Shown here: positions 12,699 through 24,300 of the stretch, one piece after another
How positions within the stretch are numbered: the stretch's first letter is position 1
Layout of the letters: the number at the start of each line of letters is the position of its first letter
Origin: Casuarina equisetifolia
Taxonomy: Eukaryota > Streptophyta > Magnoliopsida > Fagales > Casuarinaceae
Length of the DNA stretch: 64,000 bases
NCBI GenBank assembly: GCA_028551475.1
Contig: CM052356.1
Coordinates: forward strand, 27,927,884 to 27,991,883
Direction: 5' to 3'
The notes under the pieces: model-generated
The model's database searches: none
Seen by the model: the letters and a program-made list of their open reading frames with translations, nothing else
Told to the model about the DNA's origin: nothing
Translations under genes and position numbers: made by a program

Positions 12699-14125
12699 TC
12701 AAAGGGGCCAAGTTGAGTGAAAGGAAGCCAGTCCTCCATATCCTTCTTTCATCAACCGCTCCAACTCTTTTGCCTCGAACGCCTTGGCCCTCTGCAACAT
12801 GAACATATTCAACATTACAAGTCAATCACATACCCATGTCTGCTCTATTTTCCGTACCATGTTACATAAATAAAGTTTAAATACTTCCATATTTGGACTG
12901 TATGGCATTTGAATGAACTTAAGGAGCTTATAATCATACAAAACGAAGAAAGCATGCGGTTTAAGGCATACAAAATGTTAAGGGAAGCACCTGCATTGTT
13001 TCTAAAGCATCTGTCTCTGAGTTAAAATTGTAGAATGAGCTCGCTGCAGTAAGCTTCATGGAAAGAAACTGCACCCAAATTCAAGGTGGACTGTGTTTTA
13101 AGTAAAATATACTTTTGTTGCTAAAGAGAAAAGAAAATGATTAGAATTTTAACTCACCTCGACCTGATTTTGCAAAGACTGTACATAATTAATTATCTCG
13201 TCCAGCATTACCGCCATTCCCATGCTCTATAATTCCAATATGAATTTTAGAATACAAAATATTCCATACTTCTTCTCTGAACCGAAAATGATTTGCAATT
13301 GTTGATTTTTACCTTATAGCATCCGGGGACAATGTCTTGCAAGCATCTGAGTCTCTCGTTAATCTTTCCTCTTCGAACCTGATAGAAAATGATATGTTCA
13401 TCAACGCCATCGTTGCTATCAAGATATACATGAAAAACTAAGTAGAAATCAACAAAGTTCGCTAATCATGAAAAAATTTGATACTAAATGCTTCGCTCTT
13501 TCGAGGTGAAGCAAGCTTTTAGATTTACCCTTTCTGCTAAACTGTGACTGTCTGTTGCCTGGCCTCTTCTGGCTCTAACGTGAACCACTTCCTTTGGTTT
13601 CTCTTCTTTCTTCTCATTGCTTTTCAGTCGCTTCCCTCTTCCTGAGCTCTGGAAACATACAAGATCAGATTAGATATCTTTTATCTCCATCCAAGTGGAA
13701 CAACATGATATGAAAGCACAAGAAACCCTTACATTTGCCCTACTGATTCCAGATTTCGAAACTGGGCCACTCGAGGCTCCGGAGCTGTCCGCTGGCTTGT
13801 TGTCCGTTGCTTTTCTTTTCCCGCTACCATCGGAATCGTTTCCAGCTGCAAAATCTGTGGGCTGAGCAACAGGCAACACGTTCTGGTCGAACCGGTGGGC
13901 ATGAGCAGGAAGGTTTTCCACCAAGTTCCCTGTGAATTCCGGTGCTTGATGGCCATAGAATCTGTCACTGGAGTAAGACATGAAGCTATGAAAATCCAAG
14001 TCTGGAGTGGACAGACCACTCAGGTTTTGCCCTCCATATTGGTTTAGTATCTCCATGCTTGGATCAATCTCTAAGACAGAAAATGAGGGTCTGAAGCTTT
14101 GCAAATCTGCAGGAAACTCAGCCAT
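12699..14125 (-). CDS. BEE1/BEE3-like bHLH transcription factor
   Basis: Six exons on minus (14125-13733, 13648-13529, 13378-13313, 13226-13158, 13068-12991, 12791-12699) give 272 residues ending in FHSTWPL. The bHLH domain covers about residues 155-216. Its basic part, ATDSHSLAERVRRGKINERL, has His166, Glu170 and Arg174, the H-E-R signature of G-box binders. The helices carry GMAVMLDEIINYVQSLQNQVE, followed by FLSMKLTAASSF, which is diagnostic for the BEE/HBI1/CIB clade (subfamily XII). RRG instead of RRE in the basic region is normal for BEE1 and BEE3. Residues 1-131 are acidic and Ser/Gly-rich without a known fold. Arabidopsis relatives are nuclear positive regulators of brassinosteroid-driven growth; that role is transferred by homology. 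Whether this is BEE1 or BEE3 cannot be decided here. Confidence 0.95.
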
Positions 14126-14197
14126 GGAAATTTGAATGATAGGTCTTCTTAAGAGCTTTCAACTGGGCTACGGATAACGAGGCTGGTGTCAGACTGC

Positions 14198-14205
14198 TAC
14201 TTATA
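14198..14205 (-). promoter_or_regulatory. TATA box of the bHLH gene
   Basis: TATAAGTA on minus lies 73 bases upstream of the ATG, which predicts a leader of about 40-45 bases. An ACGT-core element (TACGTGTA) sits a little further upstream near 14225-14232. Confidence 0.6.
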
Positions 14206-14239
14206 GTGTGGGACTGGGATTCAAGTACGTGTAAAATCA

Positions 14240-15540
14240 CCCAATTTTCAGTGTTACTCTTGAATAAAAGAAAGAAAAAAGAGAAGCATTCGCAGGAGAC
14301 GGCGTGGCAATTCCGGCTTCGCTGGTTGTGTCTCCTGCATGGGTCCCATGTTCAGGACTATTAGCCAAAACTGAAAAAGATAAGCTGCTGGTCACTTAAT
14401 GAAGTGTTTGATACTATTGAGCTAATGTGGCAATTCTTTTGAGATTTTGTTTTGGGAATTCATCGAATGCTTTGAAACCGGTTGAATCTGACAAGATCTT
14501 TTGAGAGTAAGCATTAGCTGGCAGCTTTCTCTTCACCCAATTTGCTTGCCATAAATTCGTACCAAATTAAGGGTATTTTTCAAACAATCTTTCCGGATCG
14601 ACAGTAAGATCTTGGCCAATCATGGGCATACCCCTCCATTAAATAAGAGCATTTGATCCACTCCTCATTTTGAGATGAATGATTCTTTTGATTGTTCAAC
14701 ATTCTGGAAATCTCTGAACTATCCAAACTTTCTTCCATGTGGGGTTGATGGAGAGGGAGAACAGTCTTTTAAGTAACTTGTTTATAAACCAACAGTCCTC
14801 TACAATGATTGTCTTTTCTCTTTCTACTTCCTCTTATATGAATGGTCATCACACGATAGGACTTAAGTTATCTTTAAGACATTGAACCAACGTGTCAAAT
14901 CCATTTTATTCTTTAAGATCCACAGTATTGGTTCTTGTTGGACTTTTCTGACACGACTTTTTTGTAGCATCTGCTCTCCTACAACTCATTCCAAGCTTGC
15001 TTATTGAATTCCATCTGACACATGTTTCAAGGACATTTTGGCTTTCTAAATTTGGGTGGAGAAAGCTTTGAAGTGTGTTGATTATGGGTCCAATTTGCTT
15101 CATAACAGGTTGTCGGTCGCCTAAAGCTCAAAGCCCATAACATGGCAGAGTCGGGCAGTGAACTGGAAGACCTAAACCTGCTAAAGTTACGTCGTAGTTT
15201 CCATATTTCCTTCATGTTGCACGTTGCTGAACTGGCTCATACGTTGGGATTGATGCAGCCGTCGTTTTCCTACCTTTATGTCGTTTTCAAGCTAGGGTTT
15301 GGCTCCGCATGCTAGTCCACAGATACGAGAGTAGAATGATTACAAGAGTAGAATGACTCTTGTATCTGTGGATTTAGTACCTGCAAAGTTTCTAAATGTA
15401 GCTCCAGCATTTGATATTTCAGTGACTCTCTTACTGTACTATCCCCATGAGATCACGGACTGGGGTTCAATAATTTCAACTTAACCTCATAGGTAAAAGC
15501 ACTAATGAGTATTATAAAAGTTTATAGTACAACCTAAAGA
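14240..15540. other. bHLH upstream region
   Basis: Intergenic sequence upstream of the bHLH gene. No further gene is supported. Two minus-strand frames near 14.9-15.2 kb overlap one another and lack family motifs. Confidence 0.45.
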
Positions 15541-15544
15541 ACTC

Positions 15545-16365
15545 GACAGGTAGTTTATGAATTAGGAGACAATTATTTTGTTTAAGCATTACCTAGTGAT
15601 TGTATATTTCAACTATGAGATTTTTGTCATTAATACTTCTTTGTACATTGAGCATACTTTAGACTTAAGATTGAATAAGATAAAATAAATATTCTCACAT
15701 ACACTAAGTATACCTAAAAGATAAACATTAAATATGAGTTGGAATGGATCTACATAAATTCTAATATCATGCAAATAGGCTTATAGTCTAATTTTAAAAC
15801 CAATTCATAAGTTAAGACGATATTTTTTTTTTTTATGTTTAAACATTATACAAAGGTCAAATCTTTCTAACATGGGCCTTTTGTCCTAAACACCATCCCA
15901 TACATCGAGTATGCCTTGGGTTGAAAAATAAATGGGGTGAAATAAATACTTTTTTGTATATTGAACATATTTTAATAACTCAAGAATAAATGATAGTAGA
16001 AAGATGTGATATTTTTGTAATATTTAAATATAAAAATATTATCCCAAGTATGAGCTAACTTTTAGGTTTGACTATGATCTTATTTACATAATATCAAAGT
16101 CTATATTGATCTACCCCAATTCTTGTTTAGCTTTTAAGCATTTAAAGCATATCGTGTATGTAGAAGAACATCTATTCTTCCTCATTTAACCTTAAAGTTA
16201 AAGAATTCTTAGTATGAAAAAAAAATGTTCATTTCATTTTATTCAATCTTGAATTTAAAATATACTCAATATGTGAAAGAGTATTGAGAACAAAAGTTTT
16301 ACATTAAAAAAATATGATCATTAAAAAATATTTTTGTAACTTATAAACTAATTGTTAGATTAAAC
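15545..16365. mobile_element. AT-rich fold-back (MITE-like) element
   Basis: The arm at about 15547-15690 is matched, imperfectly, by the reverse complement of about 16229-16360. The clearest pair is ATTGAGCATACTTTAGACTT (from 15649), which mirrors the segment ending at 16273. A related unit recurs in direct orientation near 15900-15960. No transposase-like frame lies between the arms. This fits an old non-autonomous inverted-repeat DNA element, perhaps with a nested relative. Exact ends and target-site duplication were not resolved. Confidence 0.5.
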
Positions 16366-17203
16366 TTTGGACTTTCTAATAAAGTATACCTTGGCATGCA
16401 CTATATCCCTGAAGTGATCTTCTTATCTAGTACTTGTGGTTGACTTATGAACGAATTCTTTTCATAAAAACAGAATTTTGATGCCCAAATTTGATAAAGG
16501 TAAATAGCAACCTTTTCTTTTCGTTTTTGGTTTATTCATAATTTTTGTCTCACTCTTCTACCTCTTTTCTTTTTCCTTCTGCCTTTTGCGTTTTACCACT
16601 CCAACAAGATCTCTTCCCTTTAGAACTATTTATTTCTTATTTATGTTCAACTTATACTGACAATTAGGGTCCTTAATGCTGCTGCTATTGTCCAGAATAC
16701 CAGAGTGATGAAAAAATGGTGCAATGCTGCTGCAAGCCATGTATCCAGTCGTAACACCTGTGTTTGAAAGATTTGTTTTTCTTCATTATTGCCTCTAGAA
16801 TTTGACAGATCAAGAGTAAAATCAATCACTTCTCCTCACTTTGTGTGCTTTTCTGAACTTTTCTAAGGATCCTGTCAATAATATGCCAGTACAGGAAAGC
16901 ACATGAAAAGCAGTACGAGCTCCCTTTTACCAATACTGAGAGGCAACTACATGCATTATGGGCTTGGAAGCCATTGACAGAAGTCCAAATCTGGATTGAT
17001 CATAGACAACCCACAACACCTCCTCGGTCCAAATGGTTCATCATCTTGGACCCTAATCATGAGCCAATCTGTGGTACTGTTGACAAAAAGAAACGGTAGT
17101 AAGATTGCATATAGTTTCTGTCCCGAGAAACACCACTTTCTGCCACCCGCTACGTTCAAACTGTTTTGCTGGTTGTTAGTTTGTTTTTGTAGTTGTAGTT
17201 GTA

Positions 17204-17234
<31 letters not shown>

Positions 17235-20090
17235 TTTTTAATATAGAAAGATGTCGGAAATAAGTGCTACGGCAGCCATAAGACCGGCAGCGGATAAGCA
17301 TGATCCAGCAGTATGAAATCCTCCAGTTAGCATTATCGAAAGCAAATCAATCCAACAAGCAGCAGCCGTTCTAGAACTTGCTTTGAAGCCTCGTCACAAA
17401 AATTATCACAAAAAAGTTTGTAGTTGTGGCCCTACCCGTTTTTTCAGATTGTTTATAATAGAGAAGCGTGCTTTAGATTATCATCAAGCATACCAAAAAA
17501 AGAGCCACGAACAGTGGATTTCCTCGTTCGTGGACCATGGCTCTAGCTGGCTCCAATTAGACCAGTCAAAACACAAGCAAGCAGCTTGAGAGATCATAGT
17601 TTCTGTAGTAACAGCAGCGTGAGCAAACTGCACTCTGTTTCTCTGAAAGCGATCACACAGCTGTACAACCTCTGTATAGATGACAGTATAGTTGAATTTT
17701 CCTTTGACCTGGTGCCTTAAAAGGTCAAAGATATCAAAATATTGGTAGCGTAACCATAAGAGAATTTTTTGAGAAGCTTTGGACAAGCCTAAGACGAGAT
17801 ACTGGAATTATCTGGCTAAAATCTGGAGTTACCTACATTTTACCAGAATTGGACTAAAAGATGTAAACTTGCTAGAATGCTTGTGATTGAGATAGTTGCT
17901 GCATTCACGCGGAAACGAGAAGTACAGTCCAAATTTACCCTCAATTGTGGAGAATGGTGCATTAGGTAAGCAAGCCCAAATGGAATTCTTCTTGGATACA
18001 TATCCATGGACGTCATTCCTTTATTCTTCATTTTAACTACCGACCTCACCGTTAATCACGCATGATTGTATATCGTCATCATTGTTTTTGTAATCCCTCT
18101 TTGTCATTGGGTAACACCACTCCTCTGCCTTCGTCATCCTTAGACTAAGTCCTCTTTGGTTATCCTCATCATTATTGTCGCTATTGTATCCTCCTCCGAT
18201 GAAAACTTCTTGTTTTTATAAAGCATATTCCAAAGAATGACTTCTTGCCTTCTTATTGGTACTTTGGTTCCAATTAGCTTTATTTTTTCTCATGTCACGA
18301 TATCACAATCAATTCTACTGTTGGAATGCGAGATTGACGATAACAAATACCTAAGGAAGCGTAAGCAGCAGAAACTTGTCACCAAAAACAATTGGCATTT
18401 GAAAAAACATAGAAGTTAAACTCTCATTCAGAATGACGGTTTGGAAGGGTGCTTTTGTAGTACCATTCCCGGTCATTGTTTGGTTCTATCCCTAAAAGTT
18501 GACTATGAAAGATTTGAGCTTCATATACATGTAAAATATACGCTTCTTGTATCTTGCCTTACAGGATATAATTGTTCATCTCTGGAGATGTCTAAGTTAC
18601 CCAATACAACACAACAATCCTTGTTATCATTCATGATGTTATAAGTTTAGGTCTTCTCCTGCCTATCTTTTACCCCATCACGATCCCTTCCAACCATCCA
18701 GCCATCCAACCACAGAATCAGAAGGCGCCTCGAGGAGGCGGGAATGTTTCCGTCCCTTGGCAAGATTATGAGCCCAGAGAATTGCGTTTCAGTGGACTCT
18801 TCCAAACTGTCTGGGACTTAAAGACAAGAATGATCGAGAACATGTTCGATGTCAACAAGATCCCCCGTCGGTAACGAGATCTTTGTGTTAGACTTAAGAG
18901 TTGCAGCGAAAGCCACCTTGTTCATGTGTTACTTGGAAACAAAGAACATTGACAAGAAACAGTTCATTCTAGAGTCAAACATAGCTGCCTGACAAATTAA
19001 GCAGACTTTTCCAAGACCTCTGTTCCAGGGCATCTTAAACAGTGACGTTGTTTGAAGAAACAGGAACCATACATAGAATGGCACTGCTGTTGTGCATAGC
19101 CGACGCCACATGACAACCAAGCAATCAAAAAAAAAAAGATGTCATGTTTTAAGGTGCCAGGCAAGCCCAATATGCCGCCCTTCCCCAGGCAAACACCAAC
19201 AACTCCACGTTTTCTAGTCAGATTATCATACAATATTTTGTAGAGTCAAGCACGTTTCCTTTAGCATATTGGGAAAAGCTAGGAAGAAAAGTCATGGAGA
19301 ACTGAATGAATCATTACCCTTAAAGATGACTTTATTTCTTTCTCAAGAAAACATCTTTTTCGTTTCTTTCTTGCTGTTACTGCCCTGACTGGCGTTCCTC
19401 AATGTTCGTTGAGTAAAGGAGTAGGACTCTAGGCCACAATCAATATGTTACTCGAGTCTGCTCCTACAAGCCTTAGATTTTATCTATAAACACGTGAAAA
19501 TGTGCTTTGAGCTGACTGACTAGACATTACGACAGTAGCAGTAACATTTTATTATTGTTTTTCTTGGATCACTCGATCTTCTCTAGCAACAATTTGGGGA
19601 ATGGAAACAGTCAATGAGGAGTACATAAACAAAAGGAGAACTAATACTTCAAGTTTTCTATCACTGGAATGTCATCGATGATTTCATGCTCCTTTTTTAT
19701 TATAGAAATTGGTTAGGGTCTCTTCTTTTGACTCAGAATCACCGTTGGTAAGGACTTAAGGGAAATGTCTTTGTCCTACTTAACTCCGAGGGTGATTGTG
19801 GATAGGTCACGATACCTAGTTGCGACCACTTTTGCAAGAAAATAGTGCTGTTTTTTTTTTCCCCAAGGCTTCGTGGAAGGTGTATGGAAACTGCATATAA
19901 AAAATTTTCCCCCAGAAACTGCAGAAAAGTTGGTGAATAACTTGCCAACGGACCGTCTTATCCCCGCCCCCCACAGCCTGTAAAGACAATTACAGTAGTC
20001 GGGTAAAAATTTTGAACCTTTTTAACATATAAATGTTGGGTTTGGCTATGAAGTGTTTCACATTAGCTGCAAGCCTCCAGAGTCCTTCTT
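16366..20090. other. Long spacer between bHLH and MYB genes
   Basis: No complete gene is recognised. The spacer holds a compound GTT microsatellite (17189-17236), a small imperfect hairpin (17501-17544), an ATG-less open frame of about 92 codons with coding-like composition (18595-18874), and a G-box CACGTG at 19491-19496 about 650 bases upstream of the MYB start. Confidence 0.45.
17189..17236. repeat. Compound (GTAGTT)n(GTCGTT)n microsatellite
   Basis: Three GTAGTT units run directly into about four GTCGTT units and end in GTTGTT. It is one ancestral GTN-GTT array whose two halves differ by a single base per unit. Confidence 0.9.
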
Positions 20091-20095
20091 TCGTT

Positions 20096-20103
20096 TATAA
20101 ATA
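20096..20103 (+). promoter_or_regulatory. Candidate TATA box of the MYB gene
   Basis: TATAAATA lies 40 bases before the start codon. If used, it leaves a very short leader of roughly 10-15 bases; otherwise it lies within the 5' UTR. Confidence 0.4.
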
Positions 20104-20142
20104 TACTGATGATACTGTGGTTCTTTGTTAATCAGAATCGCC

Positions 20143-21382
20143 ATGCCTAATTCTAGTAAGAGCATAAGCAGCTCCAGTGAAGATGACAGTGAGCTTCGGA
20201 GAGGGCCATGGACTCTTGATGAAGACAATCTGCTCATTCACTATATTAATTGTCACGGTGAGGGCCGCTGGAATTTGCTAGCCAAACGTTCAGGTAATCT
20301 TCACGAATTCTACGCAAGCTGTTGAACCGTAGCACAACATACAGCAACTTCGTTATTAGTCCTTTTGTGAACCATTCTCTTTTCTGTTTGTAGGATTGAG
20401 GAGAACTGGCAAGAGCTGCAGATTGAGATGGCTAAATTATCTTAAACCAGATGTAAGGCGTGGGAATCTAACCCCAGAAGAGCAGCTTTTGATTCTTGAG
20501 CTCCACTCTAAGTGGGGCAATAGGTAAGCGTCCTAAAACTTGAACAATCAATCTGCAAATTTTCAGATCATTCTTACCCCGTGAACAAGAGTTTACTCGT
20601 ATTGTTATGTTCTGGTTTCAACAAAGTTCTGTTCTTGAGCACAATAATCACTTACTTCATATGCCAACATATAATGGTGACTTATCGCTCTACCTTTTCA
20701 TAGTCGCTCATTTGGTAATTTTAGGTGGTCGAAGATTGCACAACATCTGCCCGGAAGAACGGACAACGAGATCAAGAATTATTGGAGAACCCGAGTGCAG
20801 AAACAAGCACGGCTGTTTAATATTGATATCAATAGCACGGAATTCCAAGATATTATTCGGTGCCACTGGATGCCGAGGTTGTTTCAGAAGATGGAAGAAT
20901 CATCTTCTTCCGGCATGCTATCCCAAGACTCAGCAGTTCCTCAGCCTCTTGAGGCAGCCTATCAAAATTCAGCAATAGCAGCATCAGCAGCACTAGCACC
21001 ACTTCCAGTTCCTGGCCAGGGACCTTTTCATTTGAATGAAGCAATACAAGGTTTGGGTTACCACGATCGGAATCTAGACTCGGAGCACAGCATATCCTTG
21101 TCAGAATCGATGAATATCTCACAAATGTCTAAACTTTCAGAGTACCCAACTCCTTCATTTCCTGCCATAGTTGACGCTGACTATGACACATATGTAAAGG
21201 GCTGCTACTATGCTGACAACAGTACCTATGAGATGGAAGCTTTCAACATGGAAAGTATGCCAGCAGTGGGGAATTTTGAAAATTCCACCGGCAATTCCCA
21301 TGCTGTAGAAAATAGTTGGGCTGCGAACGATTATTCAGGCGGAGTGAAGAACATGGACGCACTATGGCAATTAAGGAACTAA
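20143..21382 (+). CDS. R2R3-MYB transcription factor, subgroup 20 (MYB62/116-like)
   Basis: Three exons (20143-20293, 20394-20523, 20725-21382) give 312 residues. R2 begins at [13 protein letters not shown] with Trp23, Trp43 and Trp63, and contains [16 protein letters not shown]3 runs from [10 protein letters not shown] to [15 protein letters not shown] with Trp95 and Trp114. The exon junctions in R2 and R3 are at the usual plant MYB positions. [18 protein letters not shown] and [12 protein letters not shown] place it in subgroup 20 (MYB2, 62, 78, 108, 112, 116), and the C-terminal ending ALWQLRN resembles the WQFRE end of MYB62. Members are nuclear regulators of phosphate starvation, gibberellin, jasmonate and stress responses; which applies here is unknown. 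The ATG at 20143 has a good context and precedes a Ser-rich acidic leader (residues 4-17). Confidence 0.95.
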
Positions 21383-24300
21383 CGATGGAAAGTCCAGAAA
21401 ACCCCACAAACAGTTCTTGTGATATAGATTATTGTTCAGGATTATGTCATTGAGTGAAAACCAACCACTTCTTTTTCTTTTTGGTTTCTTATTATTTGTA
21501 CCTTAAAAATTGCAAAACTGTTGATTCAAATCTTTGGCCCGATCTTCTTCTGTTATCTTGTATATTGTCGACAAGACATTTGGAAGGAAAGGGTCCTCTA
21601 GGTAGGGATGAAAAATAAATGTGAAAATATTTTTTTCCTTTATTTTAAAAGTAGATGCCCCATCTTAGAAAATTTTCCTGTCTTCTACTCATTTTTTATT
21701 TTGTTCCATTAGCAGGATGGTGGAGCTTACGAGTTGAATAATCAACTCATTTTGTAGTTGAACACTGCTCTTATCCTCTTGGTTGTTGGGGGGTTTGGTT
21801 TAATTTTGAAAAATGCTATTCCTTTGGAATTTCGTAACTCAAGATCAATCAATCTAATTTCCAGGTCCACCAGATTCCTACCAACGAAATAAAGCCACTT
21901 TAGGAAACAAGATCCTTTGCATGCCCCTTTAGGAAAGACCCCACCGACAAACAAAGCCTTGCTTTGATCTGAAACTAGACTAGATTGAGGACTGAAAATT
22001 GTTATCTTCAAAAATTACCAAAGCTGAACTTATTCATTTGATTTAACTAAGTTGGCCAGCAACAAATAAAACAGTGCATGATGGGTTGTAATTTCAGGGC
22101 CATTTGAAATTTTCTGAAATTGAAACGAATCAAAGTAGTGTGGTTTTGTTCACATCAAGGTTAGGACATGGAAAAGAATTTACTTCCAAAAGTGAGAAAG
22201 ATTGGAGGTCTCTGTAACCAAAAATGGATCCAGATTAAACCAGTCAACCCCTTATTTTAGAGAACTTCAGTAGTCACTCTTCAACCTACACCTCCTTATC
22301 ATTTTACAATATCTTAAGCCTCGGTAAAGCATCTGAAACTGATCAATCACTGCTCAATTTCCATCAACTTCAGATCGCACATGGGGCTTTTAACCTTATG
22401 TGATTGAATTTATGGTTTAGTAGGGTAACTAGAATTGACCGTGGGAGATGAGAAAAGGGTGTTTGCTTATTTGAAGCCACCGATGATCGAATTGACAGGT
22501 TTTTTGTGTTTCATAGGTGAATACAAGGAAGAATCCGGTTTCTTTCGCAGAGAAAGCATCAGAATTTGGAATACAGATAGGCATGATCATTATCATGAGG
22601 AACAAAAAAATTGATTTGAATTTAATGAAAAGTTGACTGGTAAGGAGATTTCCATCACAGAACAGGACAATACACTATCTTAGAAAAAGTAATACATAGA
22701 AAGAATTTTGACTGCCTTGGTTGGCGACCTTTTCCAAAGATGTTACCAATTTTCATTGTCTAATCCACCCACCACGGCATACTCTGTGCCGTTTTAAAAT
22801 CAAAGACAGAGCTCAGAACAAAAAAGAAGGAAACAATTCAATAAAACTTCAACTAATTCAGGCATGAGTCAGACTATGTCCCAAGCACCAAAGTAGAAGA
22901 GCATAGCACGGATTCTGAAACTAGTTTTCAACGGACGAGCAAAACAAGTTGCAAGAGGTCCCTCTTGACAACAAAATGGGCTGCTAAGGTTCAATACTTA
23001 CCAAATCATACTAGTTGTTTAAAAGGCTACTAGAGAGACAAAACCAATCTTCGAGAGAACAGACAAAACAAGTTGATTAGTATTAGTCACTTATTTTGAA
23101 GGAAAACTAGTGCCTTTCGTTAAAGTCTTGCTAAAAACGGATTCATAAAATGAGTTTCAAACATCAAACTAATGTCAAGCTGCTTCCAACTGCCTCAACT
23201 TGTGGTAGAAGACGACAGGCTCAACTTCTGCTAGGATAAAATTCTTGAAATGGGGATGAAAGAGGAAAAAAAATATGCCTAAAATAATTCCAGAACGTCA
23301 GTTGGTCCAAGACCCCACTGATTATGCCCCACCTTGGCTGACTTCAGGCAACCTATACACAACTACTTTGGTTTCAGAAAGCTGCACAGACGTAAAAGCA
23401 CCCATTACTGACTCAATATCATGTCAATCATAAAAGCGCCACCCACCAACGAAAATAATCAAACCGCCCCCCCTCGTTTGTCAGATTTGCATAGAAGCGT
23501 GGAAGGACCAAACTCTCTCTTTCTCTCTCTCTTTCTCTCTCTTTCTTTGAAGTGCATTTCATGCGGTTCCTTGTTTCTTCATTAGATAAACATGGGCATG
23601 CTGATAACGTTTTCATAGACGCTACCATTTATTTCAAAGGCGATGGAGACTCGGACCTTTACAGCCTTGAACGACCTGGCTCCCTATGGGCGTGGTGAAC
23701 ACACGATCAACTTCTTAGAGACTGATCTTTGGCATGGTTGAACATGAAGACCTTGCTTTAGTTCACGTTCTTATCTGCTATTGATTGACTTTAATAACTG
23801 TAGTTCTTAATGGGAAACGCGTAGCAGAATTTGAAGAATGTGGTCGCTACTTTTGAATTTGCCATGAATAGAGGACTCAGAGGGGAAAACCATCCAAGTT
23901 ATTTGAACCTGTTCGTAGTGCAAATTTGGTTGTGCTGTGACGTTTTCTCACATAGAAATTTGGCTGCTATCTATTTTTCCAATCGTTTTCAGTGCAAGCC
24001 AAATCATTAAGGTTCAAACTTCTGCTCATCATTACGGCTTGGCCTTGGATTTTTCCATCAATCTTGCATCTGTATTGGCGCAATGTTAGCCGCAAATTTT
24101 TGTTCATGGCCGTTGTTTTGTTATTAGCATCAGCTGAAAGTAAAAACATCTTCTATAGTGTTGATCCAAATCTAAATATTTTACTTAATCGATGCCTAAC
24201 TGTAAGATAGTTCAAGTGTTTAATGTTATTTTTGTGTTCATCCACTATAATTATATGATTGTTAAGAATATATTAAGATTTTTGCTTTTATGATAATAAA
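21383..24300. other. MYB 3' UTR and gene-free spacer
   Basis: The first several hundred bases should be MYB 3' UTR. Beyond that, no frame over 90 codons and no known motif is seen. A CT-rich microsatellite (CTCTCTTT-type units) lies at about 23513-23547. Confidence 0.45.
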
